This document shows positions 10,304-18,724 of a stretch of DNA of 64,000 nt, in pieces. Numbering within the stretch: position 1 is the first letter of the stretch; every line of letters starts with the position of its first letter. The notes beneath the pieces are model-generated. The model saw only the letters and a program-made list of their open reading frames with translations. It did no database searches and was not told the DNA's origin. The DNA comes from Verrucomicrobiota bacterium (GTDB lineage: Bacteria > Verrucomicrobiota > Verrucomicrobiia > Verrucomicrobiales > Verrucomicrobiaceae): positions 1-64,000 of the forward strand of contig CAUJJC010000062.1 of assembly GCA_963204975.1 (NCBI GenBank), read 5' to 3'. The translations under genes and the position numbers were made by a program.

Positions 10304-10774
10304 CTAGGATTGGGATTTGTAGTGGGCGTAGCGTTCCCGTTGCTCAGGGGTTAAGTTGGCGGGATCGAAGCGGGGATCGGGGACGTGGTTGATGCGCGAG
10401 TAGATCACGTTCGCCATGTCAGCAGCGCAGCTCTTGATGTGCTCAGCATTTTCGCCCTCGAAAAGATCATCCACCGTGCCGCGAAAAAGCGTTAGCCAGT
10501 GGTCAAATTTGTCCCGCCCCATGTCCGTAAGCGGCACCAGCTTTGCATGCGCGGCCAGTGGATTGCCGGTAAAGCCGCCGCTGCGGAACATCACCGTTTC
10601 CCAAAAGGCATACATCTTCGGCAGGTGCGTGCTCCAGTTCGTCTGTGCCACCTTGTCGAAGATGTGGCCGAGCACCTCGTCGGCGCGGACGCGGTCATAG
10701 AACTCGTTCACGAGAATTTCAATCTCCCGCCGACCGGTGAGATCGGGTTTGCTGGCGGCTTTTACCTCATTCAT
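10304..10774 (-). CDS. Truncated (2/2) hemoglobin, group III-like
   Basis: IEILVNEFYDRVRADEVLGHIF...WSTHLPKMYAFWETVMFRSGGFTGNPLAAH. Confidence 0.85.
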   Translation of the reverse strand: MNEVKAASKPDLTGRREIEILVNEFYDRVRADEVLGHIFDKVAQTNWSTHLPKMYAFWETVMFRSGGFTGNPLAAHAKLVPLTDMGRDKFDHWLTLFRGTVDDLFEGENAEHIKSCAADMANVIYSRINHVPDPRFDPANLTPEQRERYAHYKSQS

Positions 10775-10837
10775 GTGGGCTACACTAGCCGACCCAGGGA
10801 CGGCTGCTCCGCGCACTCTGGCAAGGTTTGGGCTGTA

Positions 10838-10861
10838 ATTGCGGAACTCGGATTCTGTAAT
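10838..10861. promoter_or_regulatory. Inverted repeat upstream of the truncated hemoglobin/nirK operon (candidate NO-responsive operator)
   Basis: attgcggaa-ctcgga-ttctgtaat; same 9-6-9 layout as the site upstream of norC. Confidence 0.5.
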
Positions 10862-10864
10862 GCA

Positions 10865-12547
10865 TCAAGAGGTAAGTCTCAATCTCGCAAACGCGCCACA
10901 CATGCTGGCGGCGAGGGCTTTGGGATTGGGCACGATGTCGTAGTGCTGACGGGCGAACATGCGGGGGAAGTGCTCGCGGGCGCGCTGCTCGATGGCGAAG
11001 GCGTGGGTCATGATGCCGTGGCGGGTGCCGGTCTCGATGGCTTTGCGCACGTCGCGGATGCCGTATTCGCCTTCGTAGCGGTCGTAGTCGCAGGGGCGGC
11101 CGTCGGTGAGGAGGAAGATGACCTTGTTCTCTGCGCTCTGGCGTGTGAGCAACTCCTGCGCGTGCCGCAGCGCGGGGCCGATGCGGGTGTAGCCGTCGGC
11201 TTCGAGCTTGCCGAGCCGGGCGCGGGCGGTGCGCCAGGGATCGCGAAATTCTTTGATGAGATGGAAGTCGCACTGACGGCGGGTGTTGCTGCTGAAACCA
11301 GCGACGGCGAAGGTCTCGATGAACTCGTCCATCACCTCGCCGACGCAGAACAGCGTCTCGCGGATCGTGTCGAGCACTCGGGCGTCATCCACCCATGAGT
11401 CGGTGGAGAAACTCTGATCCATGAGGACCAGTGCGGCGACATCATGCAGGCGGCGCTGGCGCTGGATGTAGAGGCGCTCGTCGGGCGCGTGGCCGCTGCG
11501 CTGGGCGACTTGAGCGGCGATGACGGCGTCGATGTCGAGGTCTGGGCCGTGCGGCTGGCGTTTGGCACGCTGTGTTTGGGTGGCGAGGGCGGCGAGTTTT
11601 TTTCGCAGGTCGAGAATGACGGCGCGGTGCTTGGTGGCGGTGGTTTGTGCCCATGCGGCATCAGCTTCGATCTGCGTGCGCGGCTGGATGTGGCACCAGG
11701 CGGGCTTGTGCTGCTGCTTTTTGAAATCCCACTCGGGATACGGGATGCCGCCAGCGGGTGAGTCGCTGCCGAGATCGAGCGAGAGGCCGTCCATGACGAT
11801 GTCGCTGCGATAAATGGAACGCGGTCGCTCGCGGGTGCGCACGACGTGTTTCATGTCGAGCTTGTTCAGCGCCTCGGCGTGGTCTTCGAGTTCGTCTTCG
11901 TCGTCGGTTTTGCGGTCGAGACCGCTGTATTCCTCCAGCGTCTCAGCCTTTTCAAAAGTGTGGATCGGCATCTCGGATTCGACGGGCTGATCGTCGTCGC
12001 CGAGCTTCATTTTCACGTTCGTCTGGCCTTTGCCTTCGATCTCGGTGACGTTCTCGGGCTGCTTCGCGGCTTCGAGCATGCTGGCGAGCGTTTTGGAGTG
12101 TGTCAGCTCGTTGGCACGACTGAAGTCGGCAAGGCCGATGAGCTGCCAAAAGTCCGTTTCACCCAGAAAGGTCTGCAACTCGGCGATTCGACCCTCCAGA
12201 GCCGGAATCTCATCCAACAACGCTTTTGGGTCAGCGACACGCGTTTTGATCGCGAGGGCCGCGAGGATAGTTTTGAGCTGAAACAGGCGCTCATTCGCCT
12301 CCGGAGTGCTGGCGAGCGAAAACTCCGGTGGAAGGAACACGCGCTCGTGATCACAAAGCACGGCATTCGGCGTCTCAAATACCGCCACAGGCTTTTCCGC
12401 GATCATGTTGGCAAGCAGAAACCACTGCTGACGCCGTGGCGCAAGATGCACCCTCACAGCGGAGGCTGCTCGTTCACGCGGCGACTCAACGAGGCGTTTG
12501 TAGAGCGCCTTAAGGCCGAGGAAGACGTTTTCTTCCCATTCAAACAT
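10865..12547 (-). CDS. norD: NorD, VWA-domain nitric oxide reductase activation protein
   Basis: C-terminal VWA domain (LVLMDQSFSTDSW...VIFLLTDGRPCDYDRYEG), next to norQ. Confidence 0.9.
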   Translation of the reverse strand: MFEWEENVFLGLKALYKRLVESPRERAASAVRVHLAPRRQQWFLLANMIAEKPVAVFETPNAVLCDHERVFLPPEFSLASTPEANERLFQLKTILAALAIKTRVADPKALLDEIPALEGRIAELQTFLGETDFWQLIGLADFSRANELTHSKTLASMLEAAKQPENVTEIEGKGQTNVKMKLGDDDQPVESEMPIHTFEKAETLEEYSGLDRKTDDEDELEDHAEALNKLDMKHVVRTRERPRSIYRSDIVMDGLSLDLGSDSPAGGIPYPEWDFKKQQHKPAWCHIQPRTQIEADAAWAQTTATKHRAVILDLRKKLAALATQTQRAKRQPHGPDLDIDAVIAAQVAQRSGHAPDERLYIQRQRRLHDVAALVLMDQSFSTDSWVDDARVLDTIRETLFCVGEVMDEFIETFAVAGFSSNTRRQCDFHLIKEFRDPWRTARARLGKLEADGYTRIGPALRHAQELLTRQSAENKVIFLLTDGRPCDYDRYEGEYGIRDVRKAIETGTRHGIMTHAFAIEQRAREHFPRMFARQHYDIVPNPKALAASMCGAFARLRLTS

Positions 12548-12548
12548 A

Positions 12549-13328
12549 TCAAAGCGTCAGTTCGATGACCTGCTTGATCGCTGCGAGTGCGTCGGGGTCA
12601 TCGGTGAGGGGTTCGGCGATGGCGACGGTGGCGGCGTAGCGCGGGGGAAGACCGGCGCGGATGAGTTTGGCGGCATCGACGAGCAGGCGGGTGGAGACGC
12701 TCTCCAGCAGCGATAGCTCGGTGAGTGAGCGCACTTTGGTGGCGATGCTGACGAGGGCGCGGGCTTGTTTTTCATCCACCTCGGTTTCGCCAGTGACGAT
12801 GCGGGTTTCGATGTCGGTGCTCGGATAACCGAAGCCGAGGCCGATGAAGCGCTGACGTGTGGAAGGCTTCAACTCCCTCATGCTGCGCTGGTAGCCGGGA
12901 TTGTAGCTGATGACGAGCATGAACTCCGGCGGTGCGTGCAGTGTCTCGCCGGTGCGGTCGAGAAACAGCTCGCGGCGGTGATCGGTGAGCGAGTGGATGA
13001 CGACGATGGCGTCCGCGCGGGCCTCGGCGACTTCATCGAGGTAAAGGATCGCGCCATCACGCACGGCGCGGGTGACGGGGCCGTCGGTCCATTGGGTTTC
13101 GCCACCGATGAGGAGGTGACGGCCTAACAAGTCGGTAGCTGTGGTGTCTTCGTTGCAGGAGACGGTGATGAGCTTGCGGCCCAGTTTGGCGGCCATGTAT
13201 TCAACGAAGCGCGTCTTGCCGCAGCCCGTGGGGCCTTTGAGCATGAGAGGCAGGCGTGCCTCCCATGCTTTGGCGAAGAGTTCGGACTCGCGCCCGGTTT
13301 CGAGATAGAAAACGGGGCGGTTGCTCAC
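12549..13328 (-). CDS. norQ: NorQ, MoxR-type AAA ATPase
   Basis: GPTGCGKTRFVEYMA Walker A, LYLDEVAEA Walker B. Confidence 0.92.
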   Translation of the reverse strand: MSNRPVFYLETGRESELFAKAWEARLPLMLKGPTGCGKTRFVEYMAAKLGRKLITVSCNEDTTATDLLGRHLLIGGETQWTDGPVTRAVRDGAILYLDEVAEARADAIVVIHSLTDHRRELFLDRTGETLHAPPEFMLVISYNPGYQRSMRELKPSTRQRFIGLGFGYPSTDIETRIVTGETEVDEKQARALVSIATKVRSLTELSLLESVSTRLLVDAAKLIRAGLPPRYAATVAIAEPLTDDPDALAAIKQVIELTL

Positions 13329-14692
13329 GAGACGGTGGGGAGTTCCTCCGCGGCCCGCACGTCGGATGAAGCGGCTTCATCGGTGGGCAGACCGAAGCGC
13401 CAGAAGTTGTAGAGATAGAAGCAGATGCCGAGGAAGAAGAGGCATGCGGCCAGGATCATGCCGACGAAGTGAATCTCGATCTCTTTTTGCACCGCGAGGA
13501 AATCGAGTCCCATGCGGCGCTCCAGATTCACCTGCGTGATGCCAGCGACGGCGAGCGCACCCGTCATGCCGACCATGCCGATGTTGCTGAGCCAGAAGCC
13601 GTAGGCGGAGGCGGCGTTGTCCCAGAGCTTGCGCCCGGTGAGGATGGGCAAAGCGTAGGCGATCATGGCGAGATTGATCATGGCATAGGCACCCCAGAAG
13701 GCCATGTGACCGTGCATGGCGGTGACGAGTGTGCCGTGCGTATACATGTTCACCTGCGGCAGCGTGTGCGCGAAGCCGAGGAAGCCCGCGCCGACGAAGC
13801 TCACGATGGCGCTGCCGAGCGTCCAGTTTAGCGCGGTCTTGTTCGGGTGGCGGCGTCCGCCTTTCTTGGCCATCGCCAGCGCATAGATGGCCATGCCGAG
13901 GAAGGCTAGAGGCTCCAGCGCGGAGAAAATGCCACCGATCATGAGCCAGTATTTCGGCGCACCGATGTAGTAGTAGTGGTGGCCGGTGCCGAGGATGCCG
14001 GAGAGGAAGGTGAAGCCGACGATGACGTAGAGCCACTTCTCCACGACCTCGCGATCGACGCCGGTGAGCTTGATGAGCAGGTAGCAGAGCAACGCGCCCA
14101 TGATCAGCTCCCACACGCCCTCGACCCAGAGATGCACGACCCACCAGCGGTAAAAGGAGTCGAGCGTTTGATTGTCGAAATCAATCATGCCGGGGAGGTA
14201 GAGCAATGCGGCAGTAAAGAGGCCGAAGAACAGCACGATGGACGTGGTGGTGTAGCGTTTGCCATTCCAAATGGTCATCCCGATGTTGGCGATGAAGGCG
14301 AGCACGTTGACGACGACGAGGTAGTCGAGCGAGCGCGGGATTTCGAGGAACTTGCGGCCCTCCCAGTAATTGAGGTGATAGCCGATGACGGCGACCACGC
14401 CGACGACGAGGAACGAGATGAGCTGCACCCACGCGAGCTTTGGCCACATCAGCTCACGATCCGACTCCTCGGGGATGATGAAGTAGGCGCTGCCCATGAA
14501 GCCGAGCAGCAGCCAGACAACGAGGAGGTTTGTGTGCACCGCACGCGCGGTGTTGAATGGAATCCATTCATGCAGGCCGTCCATGCCGATGCGGGCGAAG
14601 CCCATGATGAATCCATAGACGATCTGGAGCACGAGCAGCAGCATCGCGGAGGCGAAGAACCAGTAGGCGATCTTTTGGGATTGGAATTTCAT
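13325..14692 (-). CDS. norB: Nitric oxide reductase catalytic subunit NorB
   Basis: Heme-copper oxidase-like TM protein: GTGHHYYYIGAPKYW, HGHMAFWGAYAMINLAMIAYALP; ATGA-type overlap with norQ. Confidence 0.95.
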   Translation of the reverse strand: MKFQSQKIAYWFFASAMLLLVLQIVYGFIMGFARIGMDGLHEWIPFNTARAVHTNLLVVWLLLGFMGSAYFIIPEESDRELMWPKLAWVQLISFLVVGVVAVIGYHLNYWEGRKFLEIPRSLDYLVVVNVLAFIANIGMTIWNGKRYTTTSIVLFFGLFTAALLYLPGMIDFDNQTLDSFYRWWVVHLWVEGVWELIMGALLCYLLIKLTGVDREVVEKWLYVIVGFTFLSGILGTGHHYYYIGAPKYWLMIGGIFSALEPLAFLGMAIYALAMAKKGGRRHPNKTALNWTLGSAIVSFVGAGFLGFAHTLPQVNMYTHGTLVTAMHGHMAFWGAYAMINLAMIAYALPILTGRKLWDNAASAYGFWLSNIGMVGMTGALAVAGITQVNLERRMGLDFLAVQKEIEIHFVGMILAACLFFLGICFYLYNFWRFGLPTDEAASSDVRAAEELPTVS

Positions 14693-14713
14693 GACGAAAA
14701 AAGAGTGCGGGGG

Positions 14714-15517
14714 TTACTTGGGTTGAACGGCGGGTGCTGGTGCGGCTGTTGGCGCGGCGGATGGAGTCGCCGCCGTTTCCGGATTCAGGCTGAGCAAGTA
14801 ATCCACGATCTCATTCAACTGCGCGTCATTGACGGCGAGGCCGTAGAGCTTCGGCATCTTCGTGTCCTTCTTGATGGACGGCGGGTCTTTGATCCAGGCC
14901 ACGAGCTTGGCCCTGTCGTAGCGGCGGAACACATCATCAAGCGGCGGCGCACCGATCAGTGCTCCAGCGGCTCCACCTTGGCCCTGAATCTGATGGCAAC
15001 CGATGCAGGTGGCCGTGGTGAAGACGGCCGGCACCGGTTTTTTTAGCGGTGGCGGGCCGGAGGAGACGGCCATCTGAGGCGCAGCTGCGATCATCTTGTC
15101 CCGCAGCGGCGGCTTGGCCGGGAAGCCGTTGAGATCGACCTTGCCGCACCAGTCGAGGAAGGCGATCACGTTGTCGATCTGCTCGTCGGTGAAGTTGTAT
15201 TTCACCATCTTGCGCTGGCCGGGGAACATGGCCGCCGGGTCTTTGATGAAGATCTTCAGCCAGTCCTTGCCACGGGTTTCGACGGTCTTGGTGAGTTCCG
15301 GCGCATAGTAGGCTCCCTCGCCGAAGAGGGTGTGGCAGCCCATGCAGTTATTCTCCTCCCAGATGCGCTTACCAGCGGCAACGGCAGGAGTGATATTGGC
15401 GGCGTTGGTCTGGTTGGGCACCTTCAGATGCGTGTCGAAGGACAGCACCAGGAAGATGCCGAAAAAGACGGCAGTGCCTCCGAGGAAGAAGACTTTGGCT
15501 TGGAGTTTGGTTAACAC
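14714..15517 (-). CDS. norC: Nitric oxide reductase cytochrome c subunit with an additional C-terminal cytochrome c domain
   Basis: CMGCHTLFGEGAYYAPELTK (NorC) and second heme motif CIGCH with TKMPKL. Confidence 0.92.
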   Translation of the reverse strand: MLTKLQAKVFFLGGTAVFFGIFLVLSFDTHLKVPNQTNAANITPAVAAGKRIWEENNCMGCHTLFGEGAYYAPELTKTVETRGKDWLKIFIKDPAAMFPGQRKMVKYNFTDEQIDNVIAFLDWCGKVDLNGFPAKPPLRDKMIAAAPQMAVSSGPPPLKKPVPAVFTTATCIGCHQIQGQGGAAGALIGAPPLDDVFRRYDRAKLVAWIKDPPSIKKDTKMPKLYGLAVNDAQLNEIVDYLLSLNPETAATPSAAPTAAPAPAVQPK

Positions 15518-15542
15518 GGCGGCTCAACGGGTTCGGGTTGTG

Positions 15543-15566
15543 AATACAGAAATAGAGTTCTGTAAT
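15543..15566. promoter_or_regulatory. Inverted repeat upstream of norC (candidate operator)
   Basis: aatacagaa-atagag-ttctgtaat, about 26 bp upstream of the norC start. Confidence 0.55.
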
Positions 15567-15702
15567 TCAGAGGATGCCGGAGGAGCAATACAGCCTCAAG
15601 ATCGAAGGCCGTGTGCATCATGGCATCCAATGCGCCTATTTTGTCTTCCGACGTTAAACCTATCTGGGTTGTCGAGCCGGGCAGAGTTCCGTCAAAGCTC
15701 AT

Positions 15703-15743
15703 CACGAGGAAGCAAGCACATCCTCATCCCCGTGAGATAGATC
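15703..15743 (+). repeat. 41-bp direct repeat, copy B
   Basis: cacgaggaagcaagcacatcctcatccccgtgagatagatc; 39/41 identical to 4766-4806. Confidence 0.9.
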
Positions 15744-15772
15744 GGGTCGCGCGCTCGTTTCCTCGGTCCACC

Positions 15773-16639
15773 ATGCGCACTCTGCTCTTCCTCCTGTTGA
15801 CCTCGGCATCCTTTGCGGCCGATCTCGTCATCCCCGACACCGTCACCTTCACGCGCGACATCGAATACGCAAACCCCGACAACCAGCACCTGCAGGTCAA
15901 CCTCGCACGCCCCAAGAACGCCAGCGGACTCCAGCCTGCTATCGTATGCATCCATGGTGGCGGCTTCCGCGCTGGCAAGCGCGAGAGCTATGACAAGCTC
16001 TGCCTCACCCTGGCCGAACATGGTTATGCAGCCATCACCGTCACCTACCGCCTCGCACCGCAATACAAGTTCCCCGCCGCAGTGCAGGACTGCAAAACCG
16101 CCGTGCGCTGGCTGCGTGCCCACGCTGCCGAATATCAGATTGATCCCGAGCGGATCGGTGTCACTGGCGGCTCTGCGGGCGGCCATCTCGCGCAGTTCCT
16201 CGGCGTCACAGCTGGTGTGAAACAGTTCGAAGGCGAAGGGAACAATGACCAGTCCAGTGCCGTGACTTGCGTCGTGAACTACTATGGTCCCAGCGACCTC
16301 ACGAAGAGCTACGGCAAGTCCGTCGATGCCGCCGAAGTGCTGCCTCTCTTCTTCGGTGGTGATCTCAGCACCAAGCTGAAAGAACACATCATCGGCAGCC
16401 CCTTGTATTGGGTCACACCGCTCGCTGCACCCACGCTCTGCGTGCATGGCACCGAAGATCCCTATGTCGCCTTCGAGCAAGCGACCTGGATCGTGGACAA
16501 GCTGAAAGCCTCTCAAGTCGAAGCCACGCTCCTACCCATCGAAGGCGCCGGCCACGGCTTCAAGAAGCCCGAAGACGCAGCGAAAGCCGAGAAGGCGCTG
16601 ATCGATTTCTTCGATGCGCATTTGAAGCAGACTCGCTAG
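15773..16639 (+). CDS. Secreted alpha/beta hydrolase (BD-FAE/HSL-like esterase)
   Basis: HGGGFRAGKR oxyanion motif, GVTGGSAGGHLAQ nucleophile elbow, GAGHGF. Confidence 0.88.
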   Translation: MRTLLFLLLTSASFAADLVIPDTVTFTRDIEYANPDNQHLQVNLARPKNASGLQPAIVCIHGGGFRAGKRESYDKLCLTLAEHGYAAITVTYRLAPQYKFPAAVQDCKTAVRWLRAHAAEYQIDPERIGVTGGSAGGHLAQFLGVTAGVKQFEGEGNNDQSSAVTCVVNYYGPSDLTKSYGKSVDAAEVLPLFFGGDLSTKLKEHIIGSPLYWVTPLAAPTLCVHGTEDPYVAFEQATWIVDKLKASQVEATLLPIEGAGHGFKKPEDAAKAEKALIDFFDAHLKQTR

Positions 16640-16667
16640 AACGCGGGGACATGAGCTGACAGTGGAG

Positions 16668-16683
16668 CGCCTCCGTCGAGGCG
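16668..16683 (+). terminator. Hairpin downstream of the esterase gene
   Basis: CGCCTC-cgtc-GAGGCG followed by ttt; short U-tract, so only a candidate. Confidence 0.4.
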
Positions 16684-16800
16684 TTTCGCATGCTCGTGTT
16701 CGAGTCGATTCAGCAAACAGCGCCACGATTCGATCACTGAATTTTCGGTGATCGGCTAAGCAAAGACGCCCACGCCCGTTTCACCCACCCCTCTTTTGCC

Positions 16801-17540
16801 ATGGGCTCATCCACGGACAGCTTCATCAAATACCCGCGCACCCCGCACCTCTTTGGTTCGAAGGGCACGGATGATGATCGCCACATGAACGCAAAGGACT
16901 CGGCAGCGTTCATCGCGAATGCATCGTTGATTGTGGAAGAGAAGCTGGATGGCACCAACGTGGGCATTCACTTCCTCGGCACCGGACGTATGGTTTTGCA
17001 ATGTCGTGGCCACGAAATCACGGAAGGCATGCATCCGCAGTATGATCTGTTCAAGCAATGGGTGGCAGTGAAGCGTCCGGTGCTGGAGGCGAGCTCGCGG
17101 ATAGGTTCATTCTCTTTGGAGAGTGGCTCTATGCGAAGCACAGCGTCTTCTACACCGCGCTGCCGCATTACTTCTTCGAGTTCGATATCTTTGACAAAGC
17201 AGAGTCCTGCTTCCTCTCGCTGGCGCGAAGGCTGGAGTTGATTGATGGCACCGGCATCCATACCGTGCCCGTCGTGCATCAGGGCAAGGCGAAGCATGAC
17301 GAGCTGCTCGGCTTGATCCACGAATCAGCGTTCGGGGCACAGTTTGAGAACCCGCTCACAGGGAAGATGGATGCGCGTATGGAGGGCTTGTATCTGAGCA
17401 TTGAATCAGATGGAAAGGCGACTGGCCGGGCAAAGATTGTGCGCCCCGAGTTCGTCGAGAAGGTGAAACAGAGCGAGCACTGGCAACATCAACAGATGGT
17501 GCCGAACCAACTCGCTCCCAACGCGGACATCTGGTCATGA
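16801..17540 (+). pseudogene. RNA ligase (T4 Rnl2-like nucleotidyltransferase family) split by a -1 frameshift near 17088
   Basis: First frame has [13 protein letters not shown] (KxDG motif I); second frame has [35 protein letters not shown] and [10 protein letters not shown]. Continuity restored by inserting one G (gagggcgagctc). Confidence 0.75.
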
Positions 17541-18655
17541 GAACGTGGGCTAACATGCGGGCGGCTGCGGACCGCGACATCTGGCACTGGGCTGGTGGGC
17601 AATCATGGTCCAGCCCCATGCGTGCCTGTATGCAAGACGCAGAATGGCACGCCGAGGGTGATGTATGGACGCACACAGGCATGGTGTTCGATGAAGTGAC
17701 GCGTCTCGACGACTACTCATCACTCACGCGCGAGGAGCAAATGATGCTGCTCTTCGTGGCGCTGCTGCACGACGCCGGAAAACCAGCGACAACGATCATT
17801 GATCCTGAATCTGGGCGGACGCGATCACCGAAGCACTCGCTCGTCGGCGCGATGCTCGCACGCGAGGTTTTGTGCGAATTGCAGTGCGATCTCACCACAC
17901 GCGAGCACATCGTGAACCTCGTGCGCTATCATGGCCGACCACCCTATTTGCTGGAAGCTCGCGATCCCGAGCGTGAAGTGATTCGATTGTCCTGGCTGCT
18001 ATCGAACAAGCTGCTCTACCTCTTCGCACTCGCTGACACGCGCGGACGCACGAGCCGCGAGATGTCACGCGCGGAGGACACGCTTCATCTTTGGCGGGAC
18101 ACAGCGACCGAGCACGACTGCTTCACACGCCCCTTTGCCTTCGCGAATGATCAAGCCCGGTTCCTGTTCTTCCGCGATGAACTCACCAGCCTGCACTACA
18201 CGCCGCATGAAGATTACCGCTGCACGGTGACCATGATGAGCGCTCTGCCTGGCGCAGGGAAGGACACCTGGCTTGCACGCGAGCGACCTGGACTCCCTGT
18301 CGTATCGCTCGATGCCGTGCGTGAAGAACTCGATGTCGATGCCACAGACAACCAAGGCACTGTGATCCAGATGGCACGCGAGCAATGCCGTGAGCATCTG
18401 CGTGCCCGCCGGGACTTCGCGTTCAATGCCACGAACATCACGGCACAACTCCGAAAGCGCTGGATTGATCTGTTCGCCGACTACGGCGCACGGATCGAGA
18501 TCGTCTATCTGGAGCCGCCGCTAGCCACGGTCTTGAAGCAAAACAAAGAACGCGAGGCGTCCGTGCCGGAGAGCGTGATTCGCCGCCTCGCTCAGAAAGT
18601 GGAAGTGCCGACCCTGGCCGAGGCTCACGCGGTTCATTGGTCATCCGGCAGTTGA
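17537..18655 (+). CDS. HD-Pnk: HD-domain phosphohydrolase fused to P-loop polynucleotide kinase (RNA end healing)
   Basis: HD motif [11 protein letters not shown]; kinase P-loop [34 protein letters not shown] overlap with the ligase. Confidence 0.85.
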   Translation: MRTWANMRAAADRDIWHWAGGQSWSSPMRACMQDAEWHAEGDVWTHTGMVFDEVTRLDDYSSLTREEQMMLLFVALLHDAGKPATTIIDPESGRTRSPKHSLVGAMLAREVLCELQCDLTTREHIVNLVRYHGRPPYLLEARDPEREVIRLSWLLSNKLLYLFALADTRGRTSREMSRAEDTLHLWRDTATEHDCFTRPFAFANDQARFLFFRDELTSLHYTPHEDYRCTVTMMSALPGAGKDTWLARERPGLPVVSLDAVREELDVDATDNQGTVIQMAREQCREHLRARRDFAFNATNITAQLRKRWIDLFADYGARIEIVYLEPPLATVLKQNKEREASVPESVIRRLAQKVEVPTLAEAHAVHWSSGS

Positions 18656-18724
18656 TGCTGCGGTGCCCGTCCGATTCAGAAGCGGCCCGCAAGACATCTC
18701 CGGGGCACAACGATTCTTGTCATC

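Noticed and set aside
16660-16740. Possible tRNA (ttcgagtc-like string)
   Set aside because: No cloverleaf or anticodon stem could be formed; only a simple hairpin after the esterase gene.
17080-17105. Programmed -1 ribosomal frameshift in the RNA ligase
   Set aside because: No X-XXY-YYZ slippery heptamer at the junction; a single-base deletion explains the data better.
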